This document shows, piece after piece, positions 17,904 through 27,200 of a DNA stretch of 45,424 bases. The position numbers and the translations under genes are program-made. The stretch is from a virus, in IMG/VR virus record IMGVR_UViG_3300043437_001049, positions 1-45,424 of that record. One strand, 5' to 3'. Under the pieces are notes generated by a model, which searched no databases, was not told where the DNA came from, and saw only the letters and a list, made by a program, of their open reading frames with translations. Within the stretch, counting starts at the first letter, position 1, and each line of letters begins with the position of its first letter.

Positions 17904-18362
17904 TCACACGGTCAGCAAGGCCACCTCGGCGCTGCGCCGCGTCACAAGACCCGGCAGCACTTTCCCGCCGCCATAGACCCACCGCCGCAGCTCCTGCCCG
18001 ACTGCGATCCAGTCCTGCTGATTGACCCTCCGCCGTAGGGTCGATGTCTGTAGCCGCCCGGCGCCGAGGTTGAACGTGAAGTCGACGATCGCCGCGAGCC
18101 GTCCCTCTGGCTGGGTAGCCAACACGGGGCAGAATCGCAGCGTCGCATCGAGCGCGGTCACAAGGTCCCGCGTCAGATAGGCTTCCCCCTCGGCCTGAGA
18201 GATCGGCGGGTGCGTCTGGACACAGAGATGGCCGTAGCCGATGGTCCAGAACCCGGCCGGACAGACGTAGGGATGAGCACGATCGGGATCGGACTTCGGC
18301 ACGCGGTGGAAGCCCTCGAATCGCTTGGCCAGATCGACCGCTGCCTTCGGCACTCCGCTCAC
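17904..18362 (-). CDS. Phage endolysin, GH24 lysozyme
   Basis: The 152-residue protein is a T4-type (GH24) muramidase that cuts peptidoglycan at lysis. It carries the family pattern: the catalytic Glu in KRFEGF (residue 16), then PAGFWTIGYGH, with SQAEGEAYL and the Asn-rich FNLGAG segment further on. No signal peptide or SAR segment is evident, so export would rely on a holin. The start is a GTG at 18362 in a 4-base GTGA overlap with the holin gene; the longer open frame in front overlaps the holin and is not used. It is the last gene of the prophage late operon and converges on the defence operon. Confidence 0.85.
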   Translation of the reverse strand: MSGVPKAAVDLAKRFEGFHRVPKSDPDRAHPYVCPAGFWTIGYGHLCVQTHPPISQAEGEAYLTRDLVTALDATLRFCPVLATQPEGRLAAIVDFTFNLGAGRLQTSTLRRRVNQQDWIAVGQELRRWVYGGGKVLPGLVTRRSAEVALLTV

Positions 18363-18835
18363 GGACGCACTCGGTCGAACACACGCCCGAGGAACCAGAA
18401 GTTCAACACCCCGGCCCACAGCGCCTGATCCGCTTCCGTCCAGGCGTGCAGGATGGCCGTGCCCCAGCCAGCGCCAGCGGTGACGGCAGCCGCGAATGCC
18501 GCCGTCTTGGCCGCGCAGTACAGCGCCATGAACCAGTAGGTGATCACAGGGCGCACGCTGCACGATAGTGCGTCGGCCCAGCGCACCCCATTGCGCTGCC
18601 CTTGCGCGGCGACCGACTCCCGAAGAGCCTCGATGGCGCCGACGTTCCAAGCCGCGTCGGCACTGGCGCCGATCTCAGACATGCGTTGCGCGCCGCGCAG
18701 CTTCTCGAACTCCAGCGCCTTGTCCTGCATCGCCAGCTCGTGGCCACGCTCGCCTTTGCGGTCGAGCCACTTGAGGAATTCAGGCGCAAGACGGAAGGCC
18801 CCACCAAGGAGGCCACCCAGCAAGGTCTCGATCAT
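18359..18835 (-). CDS. Holin, 3TM family-like
   Basis: This 158-residue protein starts with a short hydrophobic segment (LLGGLLGGAF), then a charged helical part (EFEKLRGAQRMSEIG), then two hydrophobic segments (VITYWFMALYCAAKTAAF and a segment around AWTEADQALWAGVLNFWFLG). This layout matches the phage/GTA three-TM holin family. It would open the inner membrane so the downstream endolysin can reach the wall. Its ATG (18835) overlaps the stop of the preceding small membrane protein, and its stop overlaps the endolysin GTG, so the three form one translationally coupled lysis cassette. The family is recalled, not searched. Confidence 0.7.
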   Translation of the reverse strand: MIETLLGGLLGGAFRLAPEFLKWLDRKGERGHELAMQDKALEFEKLRGAQRMSEIGASADAAWNVGAIEALRESVAAQGQRNGVRWADALSCSVRPVITYWFMALYCAAKTAAFAAAVTAGAGWGTAILHAWTEADQALWAGVLNFWFLGRVFDRVRP

Positions 18836-19131
18836 TGGCCACCTCCCATCAGCTTGAGCTTGATTGCGGCACCGACGAGAAGCGCCGCCAAGATACCGGT
18901 TGTGATGACCTTGATGACGGTCTGCCAGGCGGTACGCCGGGCGTCGCGCCACGCCTCCAGGAGATTCCGCAGTTCGTGGATGTCTCGTGCTGCGGTGCTG
19001 CTCTCCAACCCGAGGTGGGACAGCGCGCGTTCTGCACCGCGCTCGGCGGCACGGTCGAGCAGATCGTCGAAGTCCTCCTTGCGCATCAGGAGCATGTTTT
19101 CGACAAGCATGGGGGATTCGGGATCGGTCAT
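18832..19131 (-). CDS. Small membrane protein in lysis cassette (DUF6127-like)
   Basis: This 99-residue protein has a charged N-terminal helix (FDDLLDRAAERGAERAL, then LRNLLEAWRDARR) and one C-terminal transmembrane segment (VITTGILAALLVGAAI). It looks like DUF6127-type phage proteins found next to holins. The start at 19131 has GGAGAG just upstream. It may be a second holin, an antiholin or a spanin-like partner; the sequence does not decide. No recognisable Rz/Rz1 spanin pair is seen in the cassette. Confidence 0.65.
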   Translation of the reverse strand: MTDPESPMLVENMLLMRKEDFDDLLDRAAERGAERALSHLGLESSTAARDIHELRNLLEAWRDARRTAWQTVIKVITTGILAALLVGAAIKLKLMGGGQ

Positions 19132-19151
19132 GGGCTCTCCAGAAATGCGAA

Positions 19152-19182
19152 ACCCGCCCGATGCATGAGCATCAGGGCGGGT
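19152..19182 (-). terminator. Strong hairpin between tail and lysis genes
   Basis: ACCCGCCC-GATGC (19152-19164) pairs with GCATC-A-GGGCGGGT (19169-19182), giving a 13-bp stem with one bulged A and a 4-base loop. On the minus strand the stem is followed by TTTC rather than a long U-run. It lies in the only sizeable gap (19132-19205) of the late operon, between the last tail gene and the lysis cassette. It may be a partial terminator or an RNA processing site. Confidence 0.5.
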
Positions 19183-19205
19183 CTCAGGGTTGAATCAGTT
19201 GGGTT

Positions 19206-19427
19206 TCAGATCTCGATGATTTCCAGGGTCAGGCTCGGCGCGATGCCCTCAACGGCGTCGTCGCGCACGAACACCTTCTGGCCAAGGGCCGCAGAGCCCC
19301 GCGCCTTGATCCGGCCACCACCGGGCAACACGACGGTGACCACGCCAGAGCCGACGTCGATCACGGTGCCAGCCTGCAGCGGCGGGTCGGGGATGAGTTG
19401 GCGGAACTGCTCGTAGAGGTTATGCAT
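19206..19427 (-). CDS. Small beta-rich phage tail protein
   Basis: This 73-residue product follows the tail-tip gene with an 8-base overlap; the ATG is at 19427. The sequence is mostly short beta strands (AGTVIDVGSGVVTVVLPGGG and KVFVRDDAVEG), suggesting a small OB-like barrel. In phages of this layout a short barrel protein often follows the tail hub. I do not assign a specific function. The longer open frame starting at 19628 lies inside the preceding gene and is rejected. Confidence 0.6.
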   Translation of the reverse strand: MHNLYEQFRQLIPDPPLQAGTVIDVGSGVVTVVLPGGGRIKARGSAALGQKVFVRDDAVEGIAPSLTLEIIEI

Positions 19428-21435
19428 AGGCCTGCACCCCCAACGTCTGCCAGACCTCTGGCATCCCGGCTTCGACCTGGGTCGAGCGCACGAGGCCCAG
19501 CCGTGTGACGCTGCCGTCCTGGTACTCGACGAATGCCCCGGGCTCGATGATCCCGGTCTCGGCCAGCACCGGTAGGCGCAAGCTGACCTCGATCTGCTGA
19601 CCAGTGTCGGCCAACACGGCGATGCCACGCTGCCTTGCGGCCGCCGCCTCGGTGATCAACGGGTCGACGACCATCGGTGCAAGCACGTCTCCGGCAGTGC
19701 CGGCACGGGTCACCTGCCCGAGCACGCCAACGTCCTGGCCCGAGACGAACACGCGGTTGTACGCAGGCTTCTCCAGCCAGCGCAGCGACTCGCGGGCAAC
19801 GGCATCGACGGGCAGCACAAAGTCGGGCGTGACCGTGCTCCATTCCCACGGAGCCACCGGGTAGCGATGAAGCACACGGATGCTCTGTGCCGAAGGGTGC
19901 GGGACCAGGTAGCCCCCGGCAGCACCGGCGATGGCGGCCAGTGCCTCGATCCAAGTTCCCTGTTGCGAGAACACTCCGGCCGGAACGTTCCAGTCCGTCA
20001 GTCCCCAATCCACCGCCCAGCCCAGCGGGATGCCGTTGACCGCCAGCACGTCGTCCATCAACTGCCGCGCGGTACGAGCCTCAGGGTTGGAGAAGGTCAT
20101 CACAGGGGCATAGGGGGCGGCCAGCACGGCATTTCGGCCTCGGCCGGAGATGCGGATGCTGGCGTCGCCAAAGCTGCGCTCGCGGCTGATGTTCTCAGCG
20201 AGCACTCGGAAGGTGGTGCCGTTGATGGTGGCCACGAGCTCGACCGGCCCGGATGCGTTGCCCGCAACCAGTGCCTCGGCCTTCGCGGGCAGCACCGCAT
20301 CGAAGCCCCACGCCCAAGACGAGGCATCGAGCGACAGCGAGAGGTTGAACACCGGTACCGGCGCGCCATCGGACGCCCGGTACAGGGTCACGTTGTTGAT
20401 CACGAAATAGACCCTCCGAACAGGAACGACCACCGGCTCCCCATCGGGCGGCGGCGGGGTGATGTGGTTTTCACAAAGGAACAGTAAGTGCCCATCTGTC
20501 GCGGCCAGCGCGGCAAACAACAGGTGCGGGCTCGGCGTGTAGCAAGGCTGCGGAATGGGTGGCTCGGGCACCACCCACCGGCTGATGCCCGGTGGCGGCG
20601 GCACCGCCTCCTGATACCTTCCGCGCCAGCCCTTCAGTTGCGGCCGTGCAGTCTGAAAATCGCTCCCCTGGCCGCGCACCACCAACACAGCGCTTTGCCA
20701 CCGGGACACTCTCCCCGCGCGCTTGGTGCGGTCACCGTCCTGATGCCGGAACCGCGTGGCATTCCTCAGAGGGCCTGCGTTCTGGAACAGACCGCGTCGG
20801 GCCGCTTCAAACCGCATGGCGTCCTGGTGCGCAAACCACGTCGAATCCTGCAGTCGGGTCGCATCCTGGTGGCGAGCGCTTCGTTGCTCGGGCGCTGCCG
20901 CCAACACCGGCGGCAACCTGTGTTCGATGCCTTGAGGAACACTCAAGGTGCGTCGCCAGAACGCGGCCCAGCCTGCGGGTGTAGTGCCAGCGTCCTGCTG
21001 GCCCTGCGTGGCACCGTCCTCGGTCTGTCTCGCCAATTGCCAAGGGTGAGCGGTCTGGCCCACCGTCGGTCGCTGCGTGCGCGAGTAGTACCTGACCTCG
21101 CCGGAGAACACGACACCGGGAAGACTTGCGCCCGCCACGTCCAAGGGCACGCTCGGGCGCAGCACCAGGGTGCTGACTGTCAGTGCAGGCAGCTCGGCCA
21201 GCAGTTCGGCCCGCGCGGGCGGAATGAACTTGATTGAGACGACCGGAAGCGGCAGGCTGGCCAGCACCACCAGGTCGTCGCGCGGTGCGACGAAGCCCGC
21301 TCCAAACACCAAGTCGGCGTCGGTGGCAGCGGGCTGATCGAACAGCAGGTTGACCAGAGGTGGGCCGAACGCGATGCTGACTTTGGGTAACGGCAGCGTG
21401 GCGGCCAGCGTCAGTTCGCTGGATGCACTCGGCAC
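19420..21435 (-). CDS. Tail-tip/hub-like protein
   Basis: The 671-residue protein is probably part of the tail tip. The C-terminal two-thirds contain VYFVINNVTLYRASDG and SLDASSWAWGFDA, followed by domains typical of phage hub (gp27-like) proteins, such as TFSNPEARTARQLMDDVLAVNG and a LVPHPSAQSIRVLHRYP strand pair. The middle (residues about 120-285) is a low-complexity stretch rich in Gln, Arg and His with repeated QDA/QNA units. The start is a GTG at 21435, just after the preceding stop at 21439. It lies between a 131-residue gene and a small barrel gene in the tail module. The hub assignment rests on position and general features. Confidence 0.65.
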   Translation of the reverse strand: MPSASSELTLAATLPLPKVSIAFGPPLVNLLFDQPAATDADLVFGAGFVAPRDDLVVLASLPLPVVSIKFIPPARAELLAELPALTVSTLVLRPSVPLDVAGASLPGVVFSGEVRYYSRTQRPTVGQTAHPWQLARQTEDGATQGQQDAGTTPAGWAAFWRRTLSVPQGIEHRLPPVLAAAPEQRSARHQDATRLQDSTWFAHQDAMRFEAARRGLFQNAGPLRNATRFRHQDGDRTKRAGRVSRWQSAVLVVRGQGSDFQTARPQLKGWRGRYQEAVPPPPGISRWVVPEPPIPQPCYTPSPHLLFAALAATDGHLLFLCENHITPPPPDGEPVVVPVRRVYFVINNVTLYRASDGAPVPVFNLSLSLDASSWAWGFDAVLPAKAEALVAGNASGPVELVATINGTTFRVLAENISRERSFGDASIRISGRGRNAVLAAPYAPVMTFSNPEARTARQLMDDVLAVNGIPLGWAVDWGLTDWNVPAGVFSQQGTWIEALAAIAGAAGGYLVPHPSAQSIRVLHRYPVAPWEWSTVTPDFVLPVDAVARESLRWLEKPAYNRVFVSGQDVGVLGQVTRAGTAGDVLAPMVVDPLITEAAAARQRGIAVLADTGQQIEVSLRLPVLAETGIIEPGAFVEYQDGSVTRLGLVRSTQVEAGMPEVWQTLGVQAYA

Positions 21436-21438
21436 GGG

Positions 21439-21834
21439 CTACCCCAGGATCGCCGACACCATCCGGGCGTCGCCACCCAGATAGAGATTGGTGCTGGCCA
21501 GCTTTACGTCGCCACTGCCATCGGTGCCGCTGCAGTCAAGATCCAGCGCCGTGACTTCGTTGCCATTGACCAGCCGCGCCCACGTAGCAACGCCGGTGCT
21601 GGTGATCAAGCCATCCTCCTGCTGCGCCAGAGTCAGGAGCCCACCCGCAATCGTGCCTGCGGGTTTGGTGAGCCTGATCTCGACCAGCATCGCGCTCGTC
21701 GGCGTCGTCGCCGGTGTAGCGGGTCGCGTGCCGCCGTAGATGCGCAGTCGCGCCGGGTTACTGCCCGCATCCAGGAACGCCAGGGTGCCCGCCAGCCGTG
21801 CCTCGTTGTGTTCGACAGTGATGGCAACGGTCAC
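21439..21834 (-). CDS. Phage tail-associated protein of unknown function
   Basis: This 131-residue protein starts with a GTG at 21834 that overlaps the previous stop (GTGA). It begins VTVAITVEHNEARLAG and includes a strand-rich stretch with LRIYGGTRPATPATTP, typical of small virion proteins carrying one beta-sandwich domain. The operon position and tight coupling indicate a virion tail or tail-fibre component. The longer open frame to 22188 lies inside the upstream gene and is not used. I do not recognise the family. Confidence 0.65.
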   Translation of the reverse strand: MTVAITVEHNEARLAGTLAFLDAGSNPARLRIYGGTRPATPATTPTSAMLVEIRLTKPAGTIAGGLLTLAQQEDGLITSTGVATWARLVNGNEVTALDLDCSGTDGSGDVKLASTNLYLGGDARMVSAILG

Positions 21835-22916
21835 GGCATCATCTCCGGATGAAGGTTGTCCGCGATCACGGCGCGGTACATCTGCTTGTGGTCGTAGCTG
21901 ACCACGGTGTACCTCTGGGCCGGGTCGATCAACTCGAACCGGTACGCGCCCGTGGTGTCGCTCCAGGTCTCGGCCACCAGGACGCGGGTGTTCTCGCTGA
22001 TCAGTTGCACCCGCCGCACCAGGGGCTGGTCGGGCTGACCCTTCTCCTTCACGGTTCCGACGATCACCCCGTGGCCGCTGAAATGGATGTCCTTGCGGCC
22101 GTTCGGGATGGCGCGGAAGTGCCAGTCGTAGCCGCCGCCCCGGTTCCACAACACGGACGAGGGGCTGTTCAGCCGCATCAGGTCGCAATCGGCATTGACG
22201 CCGATGTTGGCGGCGGGATCGGGCAGCACCGAAGTCGGTCCACCGGACAGCGGCAGCAGGTCATCGGCAGCGTTCACGCCGACGGTTGCGGGAAACGCGG
22301 GCAGACCTGACGGCGTGTCACCCGCGATGGCGTGGACGCGCGCCGTGGCCCCATACAGGAACACGCCCGGGATCAGCTTGCCCCGGTACGCTGCATCCCC
22401 GACTTGGAACATCAGCACTCCGCCGGCCTTGAACTGGATCAGACGTGCCCAGGGCACGCCATTGGTGTCGAAGGCTCCGACGATGACCTCGCAACGCAGC
22501 GTCAGCCGCTGGCCGACGTTGAAGGTCGGGGCCACGTCGGCGACGCCCGCGACCGGTTTCGCTCCATCGTTGACGCCGCCCGTCACTGCCACGCCGTCCC
22601 CGAAGCCGCTGTTCCAGCGTGTCACGACCCAGGCACCGTCCAGATGCGCGAACCGGTAGCCCTCGGAACCGTTGCCGGTGGTCATCCACAGGCCGATGTG
22701 CTTGCGGGCGCTTGGGTCGGTCAGCAACTCGATGTCCGCCTCAAACCAGAAGTCGCCGTGGGCGGTTTCGTTGAAGCGCAGGATGGACTGGCTGTTCGGG
22801 GCCGAGATGTCGATGGATTGCTGGGCGCTGTTGTGTGTCGCGGCCATTCCGCCCAGCACGGCGGTGTAGCCGGGCGCGGGAGCCGTGGCGAAGGACTCGC
22901 TCAGCGGGTAGCTCAT
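21831..22916 (-). CDS. Phage tail protein with lectin-like N-terminal domain
   Basis: The 361-residue protein has an N-terminal half resembling a concanavalin-like beta-sandwich (RFNETAHGDFWFEADIELL, then HIGLWMTTGNGSEGYRF). A 60-residue linker with two repeated VGVNAADDL/IGVNADCDL units follows. The C-terminal domain (GTVKEKGQPDQPLVRRVQL, then TWSDTTGAYRFELI) looks like a carboxypeptidase-regulatory-like beta domain. Such proteins are usually tail-tip or receptor-binding parts. GGAGG sits 6 bases before the ATG (22916), inside the stop region of the preceding gene. Function is inferred from folds and position. Confidence 0.65.
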   Translation of the reverse strand: MSYPLSESFATAPAPGYTAVLGGMAATHNSAQQSIDISAPNSQSILRFNETAHGDFWFEADIELLTDPSARKHIGLWMTTGNGSEGYRFAHLDGAWVVTRWNSGFGDGVAVTGGVNDGAKPVAGVADVAPTFNVGQRLTLRCEVIVGAFDTNGVPWARLIQFKAGGVLMFQVGDAAYRGKLIPGVFLYGATARVHAIAGDTPSGLPAFPATVGVNAADDLLPLSGGPTSVLPDPAANIGVNADCDLMRLNSPSSVLWNRGGGYDWHFRAIPNGRKDIHFSGHGVIVGTVKEKGQPDQPLVRRVQLISENTRVLVAETWSDTTGAYRFELIDPAQRYTVVSYDHKQMYRAVIADNLHPEMMP

Positions 22917-22919
22917 GGC

Positions 22920-24191
22920 TTACCTCCACGGGCCGGTGATGTCGAACGCGATCTGCGCGCCTTCGGTTTCAGAGCTGTACTGCGTCCTGACCAGCAAGAA
23001 GCGCTTGCCCGCCTGACCGACCACGTTGTCTACGATGGTCTGATCGCTGTAGGGTCGGTCTTGGGGCATCCACAGCATCCCGGGCAAGATGCCTCGCATA
23101 TGCCCGTCCTCCTGCCGCACGTAGGTGGGCAGCAGCCACAAGCTGTAGTCAGCGCCATTCGGGAACGGTGTCGGGCCCCGGCCGCAAATCTGCTGACCGT
23201 TGTTGGTGTTCAGGGACGTCAGGCCGAAGCGAACCGGGTTGCCGAGCTGGGTGTGATTGCGCAGCAGCACCTTGCCCGTGAAGTCCAGCGAAGACACCAG
23301 ACCGTAGCCGTTGTACTGCCCCGGGTAGCTTGAGTAGCCGCTGCTGCTGTTGCTCCAGTAGATATCTTCGGCGGCAAGGATCGTGGCGTAGCTGTCCCCT
23401 GGTTTGAAGCTGATGAGGTCGCCAAAGCAGTAGCAGTTGCGGCCATACCAGCCATAGCCCGCTGCGTTGGTGCAGAACAGAAAGAACAACCGGTCGTCAC
23501 CGATCAGCACCCAATTGCGACCACCGGCACCGCCGTCGCCAGAGTTGTCGTACCCAGGACTGCGCGCGTGGTACCACTTGTACCAACCCCACTGGCCTGC
23601 TTGAACTTGCTTCCAGTTTTGCGTTGGGTTGTTCGGGTCATAGGGGGCCTGCGCGCCGACGATGGTGTCGATGTCCGACAGGTCTTCCACAATGCCGACG
23701 TTCGCCCACTTGGCCCAGCCGGTGGTGTAGCCCGGCGTCTTGAGACTGTCGTCGATCAGCAGGATGTTCTGTGGCGACTGCGGGTTCTTGCTGCGGTAGG
23801 CGGCCTTGCTCGTCCCCGCAAAAGGCTTCTCCCATCCGAGGGGCGCTACCTTGGCGCTCAGATTCGTGGTCGTCGTCGCGGGCGACACTGGCGTGCCCGT
23901 CACCGCATAGGTGAACGTGGTCATGGTCGTCGTCAGCACGCGGAACGATCCGTTGTACTCGGGCTGCTCGGCTCCGGCGACCAACACCACCTGATGTGGC
24001 TGGTACGCGTGGCCCGCCGTGATGGTGGCGGTGGCCACGCCATCGGCGAAGGTCAAGGTGTCGATGGCCTTCAGGGCGAAACCGTTGACGAGGCAGGCAT
24101 CGAGCATCGTCACCAGATCGCCCCAGTTGTTGGAGATCTGTGGCGCGCCGGTCATGCCGCTGTTGAAGTATTTGACGGTCAGGTCGGTCAT
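22920..24191 (-). CDS. Phage tail protein, putative receptor-binding or tail-tip
   Basis: This 423-residue product starts at an ATG (24191) after AGGAA. Residues 1-120 look like an attachment domain (VKYFNSGMTGAPQISNNWG, then DGVATATITAGHAYQPHQVV). The rest is rich in aromatic residues, Gly and Asn (GWYKWYHARSPG; GYGWYGRNCYCFGD), as in surface-exposed phage tail proteins. No enzymatic motif is seen. It is between the large modular tail protein and the lectin-like one. Proteins of this kind recur in tail-tip modules of high-GC siphoviruses; the exact role is unknown. Confidence 0.62.
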   Translation of the reverse strand: MTDLTVKYFNSGMTGAPQISNNWGDLVTMLDACLVNGFALKAIDTLTFADGVATATITAGHAYQPHQVVLVAGAEQPEYNGSFRVLTTTMTTFTYAVTGTPVSPATTTTNLSAKVAPLGWEKPFAGTSKAAYRSKNPQSPQNILLIDDSLKTPGYTTGWAKWANVGIVEDLSDIDTIVGAQAPYDPNNPTQNWKQVQAGQWGWYKWYHARSPGYDNSGDGGAGGRNWVLIGDDRLFFLFCTNAAGYGWYGRNCYCFGDLISFKPGDSYATILAAEDIYWSNSSSGYSSYPGQYNGYGLVSSLDFTGKVLLRNHTQLGNPVRFGLTSLNTNNGQQICGRGPTPFPNGADYSLWLLPTYVRQEDGHMRGILPGMLWMPQDRPYSDQTIVDNVVGQAGKRFLLVRTQYSSETEGAQIAFDITGPWR

Positions 24192-24214
24192 TTCATTGGT
24201 TCCTGTCTACGAAA

Positions 24215-27200
24215 TCAGGGGGTGTCCACGTCGCCGCGAATCAGCAACGTGAAGTTGTCGTCGGGCACGGACTCCGGCCCCTGCTGGACGGTGCGCACCA
24301 CCCAGACCGGGAACTGCGCGCCGATGGTGTTGAAGCGCAGCACGTTGCCGGTGGCCCAGCCATTGCCCCAGCCGAGCGCGGGCAGATGGAAGTACGGCAC
24401 GCCGGTCGCCGGGTTGTTGGGCGCGCAATCCGCACTGGTGTTGCCTGTGGCGATCACGCCGACGTTCTCGCCGATGACTTCGAACGAGGTGCTGTTGGTC
24501 AGGCGCACGATCCAACGCTCGGTCAGTGCCCCCCGGTTCGTGACGCGGATCGGGTACTGCGTGTTGTTGAAGGTCGCTGTTGCGGAACTGCCCGACAAGG
24601 CATCCGACCACGTACCGTTCCACGTCGACTGGTCGAACACCAGATTCACGCGGGCAAACAGGTCACCGGCCACCAGGGCGCTGGAGACGTGACTCCCCAG
24701 CGGATATTCGTGTGTCAGGGCGCGCGTGAAACTGATCTCGCCACTGATCTGCACATCCCGCACCACGGCCATGTCCTCGATGCGGTGCTCGATGGTCACG
24801 GGCTGGCTGTAGCCCGACACGTTGATGAAGGTGACGGTGCCCGCTTCCAGATCGGTGGAGTACCCGGTGTTGATCACCGCCGCGTCGTGGCCAACGACAC
24901 GCACGCGCGACAGGCGCACCCGCGCGCAGTTGATGGTCTGGCCGTTGCTGACCGAGGTTGTGATCTTGCCGGTGTGACCCACCACGGCGAAGCCGCCCGG
25001 GCGAAAGATCGGCACGCGCCCATCGCTGGGCAGGCGCACCGGATCGATGCCAAGCAGATCAGCGTCCAGCGGCAGATAGCTGTAGGCGACCGCGCTGTAG
25101 CGCACGCTGGATGCAGCCACCGGCTCGGGCCGGAAGATCTTTCCGTCAGTGCCCACCCGGTCGGCGGCGTACCAAGGCTGGCTCTCGTTCCCGGCCGCCG
25201 TGACCATCGTTCCGAAGCGCACGCGCACCAGACCGGTTTCGTAGTCGACGCTGCCGCCGATGCCGGTTGCCTCGATCTTGCCGTCAATCCCGGCCGTCAC
25301 GCTTTGCGTGCCACCAACCGCGCGGGCGTACTGGATCGACAGCGACCCCGGACGCAGCGGGGCCGCGCCGGTGCGGAATACGTACTCGCTGGAGATGTTC
25401 TCGCCGACCGTGGTCACGCAACTGGCGCGTTGAATCGCGTTGTTCGTGCCCGCCGTCCAGGACGTCAGCGCCACGTCCCCGGACAGGTAGTTGATCGTGC
25501 CGCGCGTGACCCAGCCACTGGTGGTGAACTCGCGCAGCGTGCCCTGTCCGTTGTCGCCCCACGGCTGCGCGCCACTGATGGAGAGAAGCACCGTGCCAGT
25601 CACCACCTGGGCATTCACCCCCGGCACCAGCTTGAAGGCCGGGAGGAACTGAAACGTCTCGGTCTGGTTGCTAGTCGAGCCCGCGCTGTTGTAGCGCAGC
25701 TTGACGTAGCCGGACTCGTCGTTGGGGTACAGCGACGGCGCATCCACGTAGGCGATGCCGCCGTAGTTCAATCGCCACCGACCCGTACCGTTGATCGCCG
25801 CAGCCGTGTAGACCGGACGCGGGATGCGGATCGAGACATCCGGGTTGAAGGTCACCTGACCGGTCGCGTAGTTGACGGAGCCGACCGATGCGCCGTTCAG
25901 AATCACGTTGCCATTGCCATCGTCGCGGGCGATCTGGATGGGGTCGCGCCAGATCGAGACGCCAATGCCCATCTCCTGCAACTGAGCGAACGTGTACGCA
26001 CCGAGCACCGCCTCGTCGGTGAAGGTGTTCCATTCAACTTCTAGGGAGCCCGGCTCGATGGCCCCAAGAGTCGCGGTAACCGGCAGCAACCCTGCACCAT
26101 TGCGTGAGGGATGTGCGAAGGAATCCAGCTGCTTGGGGCCCGCCACGTAGGTGACGGTGAGCTCCGTGCCCACCGATGGCAACACGTTCGGCGCGAAGTC
26201 CACGCGGTTCTGCGCCACGCTGAGACTGCCAGTGGCGGCACCCGACAGCACGCCCGAGGTGGCCGCCGTGGCCGTCTTGGTGCCGCCGTACTCCCAGGAC
26301 ACGGTGAGCGACCCGGGCTGCACCGCCGTCCCTGCGGGCGGACTCAAAACAAGGCTCTGCGTCGCCTTCAGCGTGGTTGAGGGCTGCTGCGTTTCCTGGG
26401 TCGGGACGTTCCAGCTCAGGACGAGCGAACTACCCACGTCAGGCAAGGCCCCCAGCGTCACGACGAACGCACCGGTGTTTCTGTTGAACGTACCCGCGCC
26501 GTAGCTGGCATCCAGCCCCTTGAGTGAACCATTGCCGCCGTCGGACAGCACGTACCAGCGCCCTTGCGCCATGTAGCTGATCGCCAGCGTGCCAGGCTGC
26601 GGAATGGGGTTGACGGTGCCGACGTAGGACTGGCTGCGCGACTCCGGTGTGACCGGGATTTCCGAGCTCTGCGGCGCACGAAGAATCTGTGCGGCGGGCG
26701 TGTAGGTGACCGCCTTCGCGTTGGACATCGTCCCGGAATTCAGGGTCAGGATGCCGTTGGCGTAGTCGATGGTGCCAACCGTCCCGCTGGCGGTCTTGAG
26801 CAAGCCCGCGTCATCGAAGATCGTGATGCCATCGGTCTGGATGGCCAGTGACCCGGGCAGGCATCCACCGGGCAGGTTGAACTTGATGCTGGTGGTCCAG
26901 GCGTGGCTGGCGGTGTAGCTCACCGCGACAGCCCCAGGCACTGGCAATCCAGCGGCCGCGTAGGGAGGGACGAAGGAGATCGGCGTCTCGGTCTGCGCGC
27001 TCGGCACCAGCTGCGTGTAGATCGAGGCGCCCCGGATCGTGAAGTCGCCGACCGCAGCGGCTTGGGTCAGTGGCACCACACCGACGTAGGTTCCGGCGTC
27101 GGCCACGACCGTGTCACGCACCTTGGTACCGTTGGTGGCGCGCGTGAACGTTCGGGTCGCGGGCGAGCCGGTGAAGTCGTACCTCAAGGCATCGCTGATG

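Noticed and set aside
15793-17904. brxD or brxHI genes after pglZ
   Set aside because: The frames here encode only the DUF262-DUF1524 protein and the zinc ribbon. No helicase or DUF2791-type ATPase motif is present.
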